NCBI RefSeq assembly: GCF_021538615.1
Contig: NZ_JAJHIZ010000003.1
Location: 496,001-560,000 of the forward strand
Length of the DNA stretch: 64,000 nt
Reading direction: 5' to 3'
DNA from: Niabella agricola
GTDB taxonomy: Bacteria > Bacteroidota > Bacteroidia > Chitinophagales > Chitinophagaceae
The notes under the pieces are model-generated. The model did not search any database, was not told the origin of the DNA, and worked only from the letters and a program-made list of their open reading frames with translations. This document shows positions 55,499 to 63,964 of this stretch, piece after piece. The position numbers were made by a program, and so were the translations under genes. Each line of letters starts with the position of its first letter. The first letter of the stretch is position 1.

Positions 55499-56479
55499 TT
55501 ATGCGCTGATTTCTGCTTTATTATACCGGTTCCGGTAATCCTGCGGCGACAACCCGGTGATTTTTTTGAATACCTCCCGGAATGCTTTGTCATCGGCATA
55601 GCCTACATCGCTCATAATTTCAAAGATGGATTTGCGGCCCCGCTCCAGTTCTTTTTTTGCTGCTTCAACTTTTACGCGCTGCAGGTACTCCACCGGGGTA
55701 TTGCCGGTTGCTTTTATAAAACGCCGGTCAAAATTGCGCCGGCTGATGGCCAGTTGCACCGCTAATTTTTCAAAAGAAATCCGGGTATCGAGGTGCTCTT
55801 CTATATAGGCTTGTGCGTGCTGAACCACCTCATCCTTGTGCTCTTTTTGCACCTGGAAGATCATAAACGGAGATTGCGTAGTTCGTTCCACATCAATTTG
55901 AAAAACTTTCGCGCAAAGGATGGCAATGGAGCGGTCGAACAGTTTTTCTACCAGGTACAGCATCAGGTTCAGGAAGGAATAGGCCCCGCCATTGGTATAA
56001 ATGCCGTTTTCGTCCGTAATGATCTTACCGGTGGCAATGGGCACCCGCGGAAACATGCGTTCAAACTCTTCCTTCTTATTCCAGTGTATGGAGCAGGCCC
56101 GGTTGTTGAGCAGGCCGGTAGCCGCCAGCAGGAAACCGCCGGAGCACATGCTGCCCACCTCGGCCCCGCACCGGTATTGCAGCCGGATCCACTCCAGCAG
56201 CTCCTGGTTCTGCTGCACAGCTTCCTCATAACCGCCCAGCACGGCCGGTATCAGGATGAGGTCCGTATTCCGGATCTTCCGGATATCCACCGGCCGTATG
56301 GCCAGGTACCCGTTATGGCTTTTTACCTCCGGCACAAAACCGGCGATCTCCACCGTTAATAAAGACGGGTGTCCCGCCTGCTTTGCATACTCGTTGGCCC
56401 TGCACAGGATATCATAGGCCCCCCCGATGGTATTTACGTTAACCCGGCAATCCGGCACCACAATGGTTACATGCTTCAT
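55499..56479 (-). CDS. GlxA-family AraC-type transcriptional regulator
   Basis: The 326-residue protein has an N-terminal DJ-1/PfpI-like domain (VTIVVPDCRVNVNTIGGAYD, and a nucleophile-elbow-like GAEVGSMCSGGFLLAATGLL) and a C-terminal AraC DNA-binding domain with two helix-turn-helix units (SFEKLAVQLAISRRNFDRRF, then DVGYADDKAFREVFKKITG). The N-terminal domain probably senses a small metabolite. It is divergent from two SRPBCC genes across a 241-base spacer and may regulate them. Confidence 0.9.
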   Translation of the reverse strand: MKHVTIVVPDCRVNVNTIGGAYDILCRANEYAKQAGHPSLLTVEIAGFVPEVKSHNGYLAIRPVDIRKIRNTDLILIPAVLGGYEEAVQQNQELLEWIRLQYRCGAEVGSMCSGGFLLAATGLLNNRACSIHWNKKEEFERMFPRVPIATGKIITDENGIYTNGGAYSFLNLMLYLVEKLFDRSIAILCAKVFQIDVERTTQSPFMIFQVQKEHKDEVVQHAQAYIEEHLDTRISFEKLAVQLAISRRNFDRRFIKATGNTPVEYLQRVKVEAAKKELERGRKSIFEIMSDVGYADDKAFREVFKKITGLSPQDYRNRYNKAEISA

Positions 56480-56720
56480 GTGTCTGTTTTTTTGCTTTAA
56501 CAGCCTTCCCGGTCCCTGCCTGGCCCGGCAAACACACGGTTTAAAAAATGGCTTTTACAAAGGTATTAAAGATGACTGTCCAAATAGCCCCGCATTAAAG
56601 TCCATTTTACACAGCCTGAATATCCCATTTAGCCAATAGTTTTGTTTTCTGCTCAGCGCAGATATGGCAACAGCAATGCCAGCAGCATGAGCCTCGTTTT
56701 TTAACCTAAATAAAGAAACA

Positions 56721-57215
56721 ATGGAACAAAACAATTTTACCACCACCATTCACGTGACCGCCACGCCGGGGCAGGTCTTTGAAGCCGTTACCAATGTACG
56801 CGGCTGGTGGAGCCAGGAGCTTGAGGGCGGTACCGCACAGCTCAACGATGTATTCCTTTACCACTACAAAGATGTACATATCTGTAAAATACAGCTCATC
56901 GAAGTAGTGCCCAACAAACGGGTTGTTTGGCTGGTGCTGGACAACTATTTCAATTTCATCAGCGATCAAAACGAGTGGAAAGGTACTAACGTAATCTTTG
57001 ATATTAACACCGCTGACGACAGTACCCGGTTGCAGTTTACCCACCAGGGTCTGGTACCGGCGGACGAATGTTATCCCATTTGCCACGATGCCTGGACCAA
57101 TTATATCCAAAACAGCCTGTACCAGCTCATCACTACCGGCAAGGGCGCCCCCAACCCCAGGGAAGGTGGTTTTAACGAGGAGCTCCTCCAAAAATGGAAC
57201 CTGCAACCAGCATAA
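56721..57215 (+). CDS. SRPBCC/AHSA1-type ligand-binding protein (copy 1)
   Basis: This 164-residue protein has the SRPBCC helix-grip fold signature: FTTTIHVTATPGQVFEAVTNVRGWW at the start, RVVWLVLDNYFNFI in the middle and a C-terminal helix (AWTNYIQNSLYQLI). These AHSA1-like small proteins bind hydrophobic ligands. A paralogue follows 37 bases downstream. There is no signal peptide, so it is cytoplasmic. Function unknown. Confidence 0.87.
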   Translation: MEQNNFTTTIHVTATPGQVFEAVTNVRGWWSQELEGGTAQLNDVFLYHYKDVHICKIQLIEVVPNKRVVWLVLDNYFNFISDQNEWKGTNVIFDINTADDSTRLQFTHQGLVPADECYPICHDAWTNYIQNSLYQLITTGKGAPNPREGGFNEELLQKWNLQPA

Positions 57216-57252
57216 ACCTGTTTTTTATTCACCTTATTAATACAATCAATGT

Positions 57253-57708
57253 ATGAATGACCGTAATTTTTCTGTTTCTATTGTAACGGATCAAACACCG
57301 GAAATGGTCTTTAATGCTGTAAACAATGTGCGCGGATGGTGGACGGAAAACCTCGATGGAGCAACACTTCAAAAAAACGATGTTTTTGAAGTACGTTTTG
57401 GTGATGTGCATTATTCCCGGCAGCAGCTAACAGAGGTAATTCCTAATAAAAAAGTGGTATGGCTGGTTACCGACAGCCGGCTTAATTTCCTGAAGGATCA
57501 GTCAGAATGGAATGATACGCAGATCCGCTTTGAGATCTCGGAAGAAGAAGGCCGTACGAGACTTGATTTCACCCACGAGGGCCTGGGTCCAGATGTGGAA
57601 TGCTACGGTGCCTGCTCTAATGCCTGGTCAGACTTTGTACTCAACAGCCTGCAAAACCTGATCACCAGTGGCCATGGGAGCCCTGCTCCAAAAAAAGATG
57701 CCGGTTAA
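57253..57708 (+). CDS. SRPBCC/AHSA1-type ligand-binding protein (copy 2)
   Basis: A 151-residue paralogue of the preceding gene with collinear blocks: FSVSIVTDQTPEMVFNAV with NVRGWW, NDVFEVRFGDVHYSRQQLTE, NKKVVWLVTDSRLNFLKDQS and CSNAWSDFVLNSLQNLITSG. The two proteins are clearly a tandem duplication but have diverged widely. It is convergent with an L,D-transpeptidase-like gene whose stop lies nine bases away. Confidence 0.87.
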   Translation: MNDRNFSVSIVTDQTPEMVFNAVNNVRGWWTENLDGATLQKNDVFEVRFGDVHYSRQQLTEVIPNKKVVWLVTDSRLNFLKDQSEWNDTQIRFEISEEEGRTRLDFTHEGLGPDVECYGACSNAWSDFVLNSLQNLITSGHGSPAPKKDAG

Positions 57709-57717
57709 GCAATGTCC

Positions 57718-58461
57718 TCAGCTCCCGGCGAGGAAAAGCCTGGGCCGGTAGCTGCTGTTATAGATAAAAAGTATGGAACCTTCTTTGATCGTTTCGATAA
57801 TCGGCTGGCTGAGTTCAACGGGTACTGCCGGGCATCCAAAGCTTCTGCCCAGGTACCCCAACTCCTGAATGCTTTCCTGGCTTACATAACGGGCGCCGTG
57901 CAGCACAATGGCGCGTTGCATGGCCCGGTCGTTCAAGCCCGGCTCCAGTCCTTTTAATTTCAGTGAATACCCATTCCCCCCGTAATAAGGCTCATCCGTA
58001 AGATAAAAGCCCAGGCTACTTTTATTAGAAGACAGGGTATTACTGAAGGAAGTGGCTACCAGGGTGCCGGACTTCCGTCCATGTGCAGCCCAGGTATTAA
58101 AGAGCAGCTTATAATTTTTAACATCCAGGATATACATCCGTTTATTTACACTGGGCTGGTCGAAATCGACGATCGTAATCACCGAATCATTCAGCACTTT
58201 GCCTTCCTCCTTTAGTTCCTCCAGGCCTTCCAGGGCATACGTAAATGCTTTCTCGGAGAGCCCTTTCAGATCCAGGTGCAGGCTGTCATAAATCAACTGG
58301 TGACTGTTGACCGTTAAACCAAACGTCATCCGGTACATGGGCACAGAACTGATCTCCGCCGACACCGGGAGCATGGCAGGTGCACGCCATGAAATATTTG
58401 TCACAGCAACAATTAAAATTACCAGCGGTACTATTTTTTTTGCAATAAAAACCCTCATCAT
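57718..58461 (-). CDS. Murein L,D-transpeptidase catalytic domain protein (YkuD_2 type)
   Basis: The 247-residue protein begins with a hydrophobic signal segment (KIVPLVILIVAVTNIS). The PF13645-type L,D-transpeptidase domain shows HGARYV and the catalytic motif GRSFGCPAVP (SxGCPA), where the Cys forms the acyl-enzyme. The family cleaves or makes L,D cross-links in peptidoglycan or attaches proteins to it. The gene stands alone on the minus strand. Confidence 0.9.
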   Translation of the reverse strand: MMRVFIAKKIVPLVILIVAVTNISWRAPAMLPVSAEISSVPMYRMTFGLTVNSHQLIYDSLHLDLKGLSEKAFTYALEGLEELKEEGKVLNDSVITIVDFDQPSVNKRMYILDVKNYKLLFNTWAAHGRKSGTLVATSFSNTLSSNKSSLGFYLTDEPYYGGNGYSLKLKGLEPGLNDRAMQRAIVLHGARYVSQESIQELGYLGRSFGCPAVPVELSQPIIETIKEGSILFIYNSSYRPRLFLAGS

Positions 58462-58645
58462 TAAAAAATACTTTTTTTAATTCCTCAAAAAATCCAGACG
58501 TAAGGTTTAAATGATCCCAATGCATCATATGGCGACGAAGCACTCAGGTCCGACGGTGATCGGATCGGCTGTAAATAAAAGCAATCAACCAAGCAGCGGT
58601 GTCTGCTTTTCTTCACAAACCAGCGCAAAATTAGGGTAGAAAAAG

Positions 58646-58667
58646 GGTTTTTCTGTTAGCAAAAACC
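58646..58667 (-). terminator. Possible weak terminator of pncB
   Basis: A 7-base A/T-rich stem (GGTTTTT with AAAAACC, loop CTGTTAGC) lies 41 bases after the pncB stop; on the minus strand it is followed by CTTTTTCT. Stability is low, so this is only a candidate. Confidence 0.35.
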
Positions 58668-58707
58668 TAAATGAAATATTTAATATAATTAAATTCATAT
58701 ATATCTG

Positions 58708-59892
58708 CTACTCAATACCCAAAACTTCTTTTGCCAGGCGGATCATCTGAGACTCCCCGGTATGCTTGCCCTTCTCATCGGAGAGTTTTACGGTGGGCAC
58801 CCACCTTTTGTTATCAAACTGAACAGCTGTTAGTTTCATAACGATATTCATGGGCTTTAACCCTACATCATTGGTAAGATTAGTGCCGATACCGAAGGAG
58901 ATGCCGATTTTTCCCTTGGTGGCATGCGTGATCTCTGCAACGCGTTCGGTATTTAATCCATCAGAAAAGATAATAAATTTATACGCCGGGTTTATGCCCA
59001 GGCTCCGGTAGTGAGCGATCACTTTTTCCGCATATGCAATGGGATCGCCACTGTCGTGCCGCACGCCGTCGAAAAGCTTGGCAAATTTCTTGTCAAACTG
59101 TTCGAAGAATACCTCATTGGTATAGGTGTCAGAAAGGGCTACGCCCAGGTCGCCCCGGTATACATCCGTCCAGTGTTCCAGGCTTAGGGCATTGGCCATG
59201 GTAAACCCGTATTTCGCTGCATGAAACATAAACCATTCATGCGCATGCGTTCCAATGGGTTTTGTTTTTGAACGCATCGCGAGGTGTACATTGCTGGTGC
59301 CTACAAAATTTTTGCCGCCATGTTTGGAAAGCGTATCCACCACCAGTTGCTGTACTTCAAATGAATGCCTGCGCCGGGTACCAAATTCGGCAACGGGCAC
59401 GTCCAGCTCCTTGTAGATGCTTGTTTTTTCAATGGTGTTGCTGATCACCTGTCCGTCGTCGGTACGTTGCTGTTCTGTAAGTTTATAGTACAGTTCGCTG
59501 ATCAGAAAAAGCAGGGGTACTTCCCAGAGAATGGTCCGGAACCAATGTCCTTCCACCGAAACCTCCAGTTGTCCTCCCTGTTGAGCAATGCGTACTTCCG
59601 AGGGATCATACCGGTATCCGGCCAGCAGGTCAAGATAGGCGGCATTCAGGTAAGGACAGTTCAATGCCAGGTACCGGTGCTCTTCTTTTGTAAGCTGTAA
59701 AGCTGCCATTGAAGCTACCTGTGCTTTTAATGCATCGCCAAAACCTTCCGGAAATACATGCGCGCCCCGGTTGATAAAGGTATACCGGGCCTTTACGTCC
59801 GGGAACAATTGCATTACTGCACACTGCATCGTGAACTTGTAAAAATCATTGTCGAGGATCGACGGGGAAGGGAAAAGTGTTTCAGTGTTCAT
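58708..59892 (-). CDS. pncB: Nicotinate phosphoribosyltransferase
   Basis: This 394-residue protein has PncB features: ILDNDFYKFTMQCAVMQ at the N-terminus, the FGTRRRHSFEVQ block, GTSNVHLAMRSKTKPIGTHAHEWFM and DGVRHDSGDPIAYAEKVI, with the C-terminal KLSDEKGKHTGESQMI. It converts nicotinate plus PRPP to nicotinate mononucleotide in NAD salvage. Its -7 box TAGGTTTG is four bases before the start codon on the minus strand. It is not in an operon. Confidence 0.95.
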   Translation of the reverse strand: MNTETLFPSPSILDNDFYKFTMQCAVMQLFPDVKARYTFINRGAHVFPEGFGDALKAQVASMAALQLTKEEHRYLALNCPYLNAAYLDLLAGYRYDPSEVRIAQQGGQLEVSVEGHWFRTILWEVPLLFLISELYYKLTEQQRTDDGQVISNTIEKTSIYKELDVPVAEFGTRRRHSFEVQQLVVDTLSKHGGKNFVGTSNVHLAMRSKTKPIGTHAHEWFMFHAAKYGFTMANALSLEHWTDVYRGDLGVALSDTYTNEVFFEQFDKKFAKLFDGVRHDSGDPIAYAEKVIAHYRSLGINPAYKFIIFSDGLNTERVAEITHATKGKIGISFGIGTNLTNDVGLKPMNIVMKLTAVQFDNKRWVPTVKLSDEKGKHTGESQMIRLAKEVLGIE

Positions 59893-60242
59893 TTATCAAA
59901 CCTACATAAAATTTTGTTTATAGGGGATGGGTAATCAGCAATCAGCGTTCAGCATTCAGCATTGCTTCCCTGAAGCCAAAGATTTGCTGATTTAGTACCA
60001 AGTTCAACTGTACTCAAAAAAAATATTGCAGAAAAGACGCCGAAGGCATTATCAGTGTCACTAGTCATACCCGGCCGTGATCCGTGGCATCTATAAGAAT
60101 CGCTTAAAGGAAATAATATTCATTAGCTTTTATCATTTAGCGTTGAGAGAACTGGGGGCTAAAGGTCGGGAACCAAATGTTCCCAGCTCAAAAATATCCC
60201 GGCCCGGATACGCGATATCTGCTTTTTACCGTTCTTTGCAAC
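59893..60242. other. Divergent pncB / purE spacer with ATCAG repeats
   Basis: This 350-base spacer holds the pncB promoter at its left edge, ATCAGCAATCAGCGTTCAGC-type repeat units at about 59935-59963, and a TTCTTTG-CAAC-ATG arrangement in front of purE. Short frames here, including an in-frame extension of purE from 60177, do not look coding. Confidence 0.5.
59897..59904 (-). promoter_or_regulatory. -7 box four bases before pncB
   Basis: On the minus strand TAGGTTTG is a perfect TAnnTTTG, separated from the ATG by ATAA. This is the same four-base spacing as for clpS and the ABC-F gene and predicts a leaderless transcript. Confidence 0.55.
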
Positions 60243-60758
60243 ATGGCAATACAAGTAGGAATTATCATGGGCAGCGACAGTGATTTACCGGTGATGGAGC
60301 CGGCCGCCGCCGTTTTAAAGGCATTGGGCATCGATTATGAAGTTACCGTTGTATCTGCGCACCGTACCCCCCTGCGTATGATCCGTTATGCCCAAGGCGC
60401 AAAGGAACGGGGATTGAAAGTGATCATTGCCGGCGCCGGCGGGGCCGCGCACCTGCCCGGAATGGTAGCCTCCGTTACGGCGCTTCCTGTGATCGGTGTT
60501 CCGGTAAAATCGAGCAATTCAATTGATGGATGGGATTCGGTATTGAGTATTTTACAAATGCCTAACGGAGTGCCTGTTGCCACCGTGGCCCTTAACGCCG
60601 CTAAAAATGCCGGCATTCTTGCCGCACAGATCATCGGGGCTGCCGATGATGCCGTTTACCAAAAGATGGCTGCTTATAAACAGGAAATGGAAGCGGAAGT
60701 GCTGCAGAAAGTGGAGCGGTTAAAAGAATCGGGACAGCCAAATGCTTTTGATTCCTGA
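60243..60758 (+). CDS. purE: N5-carboxyaminoimidazole ribonucleotide mutase
   Basis: From the ATG at 60243 the protein has 171 residues with the PurE signatures [40 protein letters not shown] and [17 protein letters not shown]. It converts N5-CAIR to CAIR in purine synthesis. A frame from 60177 adds 22 residues that match no PurE, so it is rejected. A TTCTTTG-CAAC-ATG context is the same spacing pattern as other -7-box genes here, with a weaker box. No purK is next to it. Confidence 0.95.
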   Translation: MAIQVGIIMGSDSDLPVMEPAAAVLKALGIDYEVTVVSAHRTPLRMIRYAQGAKERGLKVIIAGAGGAAHLPGMVASVTALPVIGVPVKSSNSIDGWDSVLSILQMPNGVPVATVALNAAKNAGILAAQIIGAADDAVYQKMAAYKQEMEAEVLQKVERLKESGQPNAFDS

Positions 60759-60806
60759 AGACTGAGCTTTCAGACTTTAGCAGTGCGCCATTAGCATTTT
60801 GGAACG

Positions 60807-62408
60807 CTACAACGCTTCCAGTACCACAAACTCCTGCTCCAGGCCCAATGAATGTTGATACAGCGTATCGATCAATGCCCGGCCGTATTGCGCGTAAAAC
60901 GGGATAAAGTTTTCGATGCGCTCCTGCAGATTGTTTAAAGGAAATAACTGCGCTTTTAATTTTGTTACCTGGTTCATAGCGTCCTGGTGGTTTCTTTTTT
61001 CAGCGCGGAGCATCTTCTTGCCCAGCTCGGTGATCCGTTTTGTGGTGTGTGTTTCCAATGCAGTAATATGCTGCAGCAGCGTACCATCAACGGGTGCGGC
61101 CTGTGCCTTCAGGTTTGAATAAAGATGCCGGATATTGTCCAGGGCGGCTGTTACATCCAGCTTTTGCCCGGAATGCACCCGTATCCAGTCGTTTTTAAGA
61201 TCATGCGGCGACTGAAACAACTGCAGGGGCCGATACCCCAGCTTTTGCACCAATGCAGCCTGCTTCCGGTTAATGAGCAAAAACGAATTCCGCAATACCA
61301 GCAGCGGATACGGCACTCCATAGTATTCAAATATCTTTTTTAGCTGGATCCAATAGGCCAGCTCCCCTCCCCCGCCTACGAACAAAAGATTGGGCAGGAT
61401 CATTTCCTGGAATACCGGGCGCAGGATCACATTCGGACTGAACCGTTCGGGGTGTTCATCAACTTCTTTTATCATCTCCGCTTGGGAAAAAGAATGGGCT
61501 GTGTCTACCACGTTCCATCGATCACCGGAACGTTCAATCCGGTGACGCCCCTGGTCAGTCAGATAGAACAGGTTGATCTCCCGGCTATGAGCCTGCACCT
61601 TATAGCCGGCTGCCGTTAATTGCGCAGCAGTTGTTTCTACCATTGCTGCAGAACGGCCGTTTTGCAATTCATCTTTAAACAATCCTGCTGCAATGGACTT
61701 TAATTCCGCATTGTCGGGTATTACTACGATCAGGCCATAACCGGCAAACAGAAAGTGTACAAAGGCAAAAGTGGCCTCCTGTATGGAAACACCAGGCTGA
61801 TAACAGCTTCGCAGCGCATGGGCAATTTCACTGCCGTAAGGCAATACTCCAATTTGTGCTTCAATTCCATTGATCAGTTCCAGCAGCGCTTTATCTACCT
61901 TCATCCTTCCTACTGCACCGGTCTGGTCTGTATCCCAAACCCGCTTCTGCCCATCTACAAAAAAATGCCCCAATTCATCCAAATCGGCATCCTCGCTTCC
62001 CATATAATAAACCGGCACAAAATCATATTCGGGATATAATTTTTTGCTTTGCGCTGCAAGCTGGATGGCATGCAGGATCTTATAAATAAAATACAACGGC
62101 CCGGTAAAAATATTGGGCTGGTGCGCGGTTACCGTGGTAAATGTGGTCTCTTTTTCCAGCAGGGCAAGGTGGGCATTCACCTGATCTGAAGCCGGAACAG
62201 AGCGGTATTGATGGCGCAATGCACGCACCAGCAGTGCCCGGTTGGTTGCCACCGCCTTCCTCCGTCCAATGGCATCCCCAATGGCTGCTGCCGAAGGAAA
62301 TTCCCCATAAAAAGGTTTCAGTTGGGCGTCTTCATTTAAATAGTCTAATACCAGTTTGCCAAAGAAACCGGTTTCTGCGTAAGAAAGATGTTGGGTCTTA
62401 CAGTCCAT
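60807..62408 (-). CDS. bshC: Bacillithiol biosynthesis cysteine-adding enzyme
   Basis: From the ATG at 62408 the protein has 533 residues and the BshC pattern: HLSYAETGFFGKLVLDYL at the N-terminus, TVTAHQPNIFTGPLYFIYKILHAI, VPVYYMGSEDADLDELGHF, LPNLLFVGGGGELAYWIQLKK and a C-terminal coiled coil (ALETHTTKRITELGKKMLRAEKR). It ligates cysteine to glucosaminyl malate, the last step of bacillithiol synthesis. bshA/bshB are not in the window. It is divergent from purU across 70 bases. Confidence 0.93.
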   Translation of the reverse strand: MDCKTQHLSYAETGFFGKLVLDYLNEDAQLKPFYGEFPSAAAIGDAIGRRKAVATNRALLVRALRHQYRSVPASDQVNAHLALLEKETTFTTVTAHQPNIFTGPLYFIYKILHAIQLAAQSKKLYPEYDFVPVYYMGSEDADLDELGHFFVDGQKRVWDTDQTGAVGRMKVDKALLELINGIEAQIGVLPYGSEIAHALRSCYQPGVSIQEATFAFVHFLFAGYGLIVVIPDNAELKSIAAGLFKDELQNGRSAAMVETTAAQLTAAGYKVQAHSREINLFYLTDQGRHRIERSGDRWNVVDTAHSFSQAEMIKEVDEHPERFSPNVILRPVFQEMILPNLLFVGGGGELAYWIQLKKIFEYYGVPYPLLVLRNSFLLINRKQAALVQKLGYRPLQLFQSPHDLKNDWIRVHSGQKLDVTAALDNIRHLYSNLKAQAAPVDGTLLQHITALETHTTKRITELGKKMLRAEKRNHQDAMNQVTKLKAQLFPLNNLQERIENFIPFYAQYGRALIDTLYQHSLGLEQEFVVLEAL

Positions 62409-62466
62409 ACATTGATATTGCAATCCAAAATGAAAATACAATAACATTTTTAAACTGAAATAGTTT

Positions 62467-62474
62467 TATTTTTA
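62467..62474 (+). promoter_or_regulatory. -7-like box four bases before purU
   Basis: TATTTTTA matches TAnnTTTG in seven of eight positions and is separated from the ATG at 62479 by GCCA, again four bases. Confidence 0.4.
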
Positions 62475-62478
62475 GCCA

Positions 62479-63312
62479 ATGATCATCTTAATACAATGTA
62501 TGGACCAGGTGGGTCTGGTAGCTGCCATTTCAAAAGTGATGGCGGATGCGGATCTTAATATCATCTCTATGCGGGAATATGTAAATGTGGAAGCAAACCG
62601 CTTTTACCTCCGCCTGGAGATAACGGCCGGCGATATTGATGCTTCGTATGTGGAGACGCGGCTGTTAAAAGTGCTACCTGCCAACAGTTCTATTTTCATT
62701 CATACGGCCGTGAAAAAAAAGGTAGCGGTGCTGGTTACAAAAGAGTATCATTGCCTGGGAGATATCCTGCTCCGGAATTATTTCAATACATTGGACGCCT
62801 CCGTGGAATGCGTGATCGGCAATCATGAAACGCTGCGTTCACTGACCGATAAGTTTGACATTCCGTTTCATTATGTTGATCACCGTGACCATTCAAAAGA
62901 GGCTTTTGAAGCGGCACTGTCGGCAGTATTGAACAATTACCAGTTCGACTACATCATCCTTGCGAAATTTATGCGCATTCTTTCTTCCGGATTTGTGGCA
63001 GCCTACCCGCACCGAATCATTAATATCCATCATTCATTTTTGCCGGCCTTTGTAGGTGCCAGTCCTTACCGGCAGGCCCACGAGCGGGGCGTAAAACTGA
63101 TCGGCGCAACGGCCCATTTTGTTACGGATGTACTGGACGAGGGCCCCATTATTGCACAGCAGATCATTCCTGTGAATCATACGCATTCTGTAAAAGATAT
63201 GGTAACGCTCGGAAAAGAGATTGAGGAATCGGTGCTGGCAAAGGCACTGCAACTGGTACTGCAGGACCGGGTGATTGTGGATGGGAATAAAACCGTGGTG
63301 TTTGAGAATTAA
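62479..63312 (+). CDS. purU: Formyltetrahydrofolate deformylase
   Basis: This 277-residue protein has an N-terminal ACT domain (ILIQCMDQVGLVAAISKVMA) and a formyltransferase-like catalytic domain with RIINIHHSFLPAFVGASPYR, AHERGVKLIGATAHFV and DVLDEGPIIAQQ, the N-H-D active-site pattern. It hydrolyses 10-formyl-THF to formate and THF, supplying formate and balancing one-carbon pools. It is close to purE but on its own transcript. Confidence 0.95.
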   Translation: MIILIQCMDQVGLVAAISKVMADADLNIISMREYVNVEANRFYLRLEITAGDIDASYVETRLLKVLPANSSIFIHTAVKKKVAVLVTKEYHCLGDILLRNYFNTLDASVECVIGNHETLRSLTDKFDIPFHYVDHRDHSKEAFEAALSAVLNNYQFDYIILAKFMRILSSGFVAAYPHRIINIHHSFLPAFVGASPYRQAHERGVKLIGATAHFVTDVLDEGPIIAQQIIPVNHTHSVKDMVTLGKEIEESVLAKALQLVLQDRVIVDGNKTVVFEN

Positions 63313-63590
63313 GCCAGGGCTTGGCAGGTGTTTTCCTGCTGATCCGCTCACAGATGTTATTTGCTCACGGATTGCACGGATGTACACGGAATCTTCAGGT
63401 TCGGGTTCTTAACCAGCCGTCTGTACGAATCTGTGTAATTTGTGAGAACATGCTATGCCGCTTTTCCTGCTGACCGTACAGATTATTGACGTTGATCTTC
63501 GCCGGTTTTTCGTTGATGCTGTATCTGCGCTATCTACGGGAGCATCACGGCAGGTCTGTTCTCTAAAGACCTGCTGCCTCTAAATAAAAA
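63313..63590. repeat. Spacer with CACGGAT-type repeats
   Basis: No gene is seen after purU. At about 63343-63450 there are units of the type GCTCACGGATTGCACGGATG and their partial inverse (ACGAATCTGTGTAATTTGTG), a pattern frequent in Bacteroidota spacers. The right end carries the terminator of the downstream minus-strand gene. Confidence 0.45.
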
Positions 63591-63611
63591 ATCCCGCTTT
63601 GAAAGCGGGAT
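63591..63611 (-). terminator. Rho-independent terminator of the GlsB/YeaQ gene
   Basis: The hairpin ATCCCGC-TTTGAAA-GCGGGAT is followed on the minus strand by TTTTTATTTA. It lies 27 bases after the gene stop at 63639. Confidence 0.85.
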
Positions 63612-63638
63612 CTATATCATTAAATGAGGGCAACTTTA

Positions 63639-63902
63639 TCAAACGCCTTTTTTACGGGTAATCATCCCGTAGATCCACAATAAAAGCACCGCTCCTAAAA
63701 TGGCAAAAGCAAATCCCTTGAATGACCAGTTCCCGTCAATCGGAATGCCCAGCACCTGTGTACCGATCCATCCGCCTACAAAGGCTCCGGCTATGCCGAT
63801 GATAATGGTCACGATCCAACCGCCGGGATCTTTACCGGGGTGTAAGGCTTTAGCAATAGCACCTGCTATCAATCCAAAAATGATCCAAGATAAGATACCC
63901 AT
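63639..63902 (-). CDS. GlsB/YeaQ/YmgE family membrane protein
   Basis: This 87-residue protein has three hydrophobic segments rich in Gly (WIIFGLIAGAIAKALHPG, IVTIIIGIAGAFVGGWIG, FAFAILGAVLLLWIYGMI) and the family pattern AKALHPGKDPGGW. Such proteins are common stress-related small inner-membrane proteins; no activity is known. It has its own terminator. Confidence 0.9.
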   Translation of the reverse strand: MGILSWIIFGLIAGAIAKALHPGKDPGGWIVTIIIGIAGAFVGGWIGTQVLGIPIDGNWSFKGFAFAILGAVLLLWIYGMITRKKGV

Positions 63903-63964
63903 AGTTTTTTTGTTTTAACAAGGTGAAATAAAGTTTTCGTCCTTTAAAGTTAATATAAAAAAAC

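Noticed and set aside
60077..60283. 68-codon frame in front of purE
   Set aside because: It runs into purE in another frame and has no RBS or similarity.
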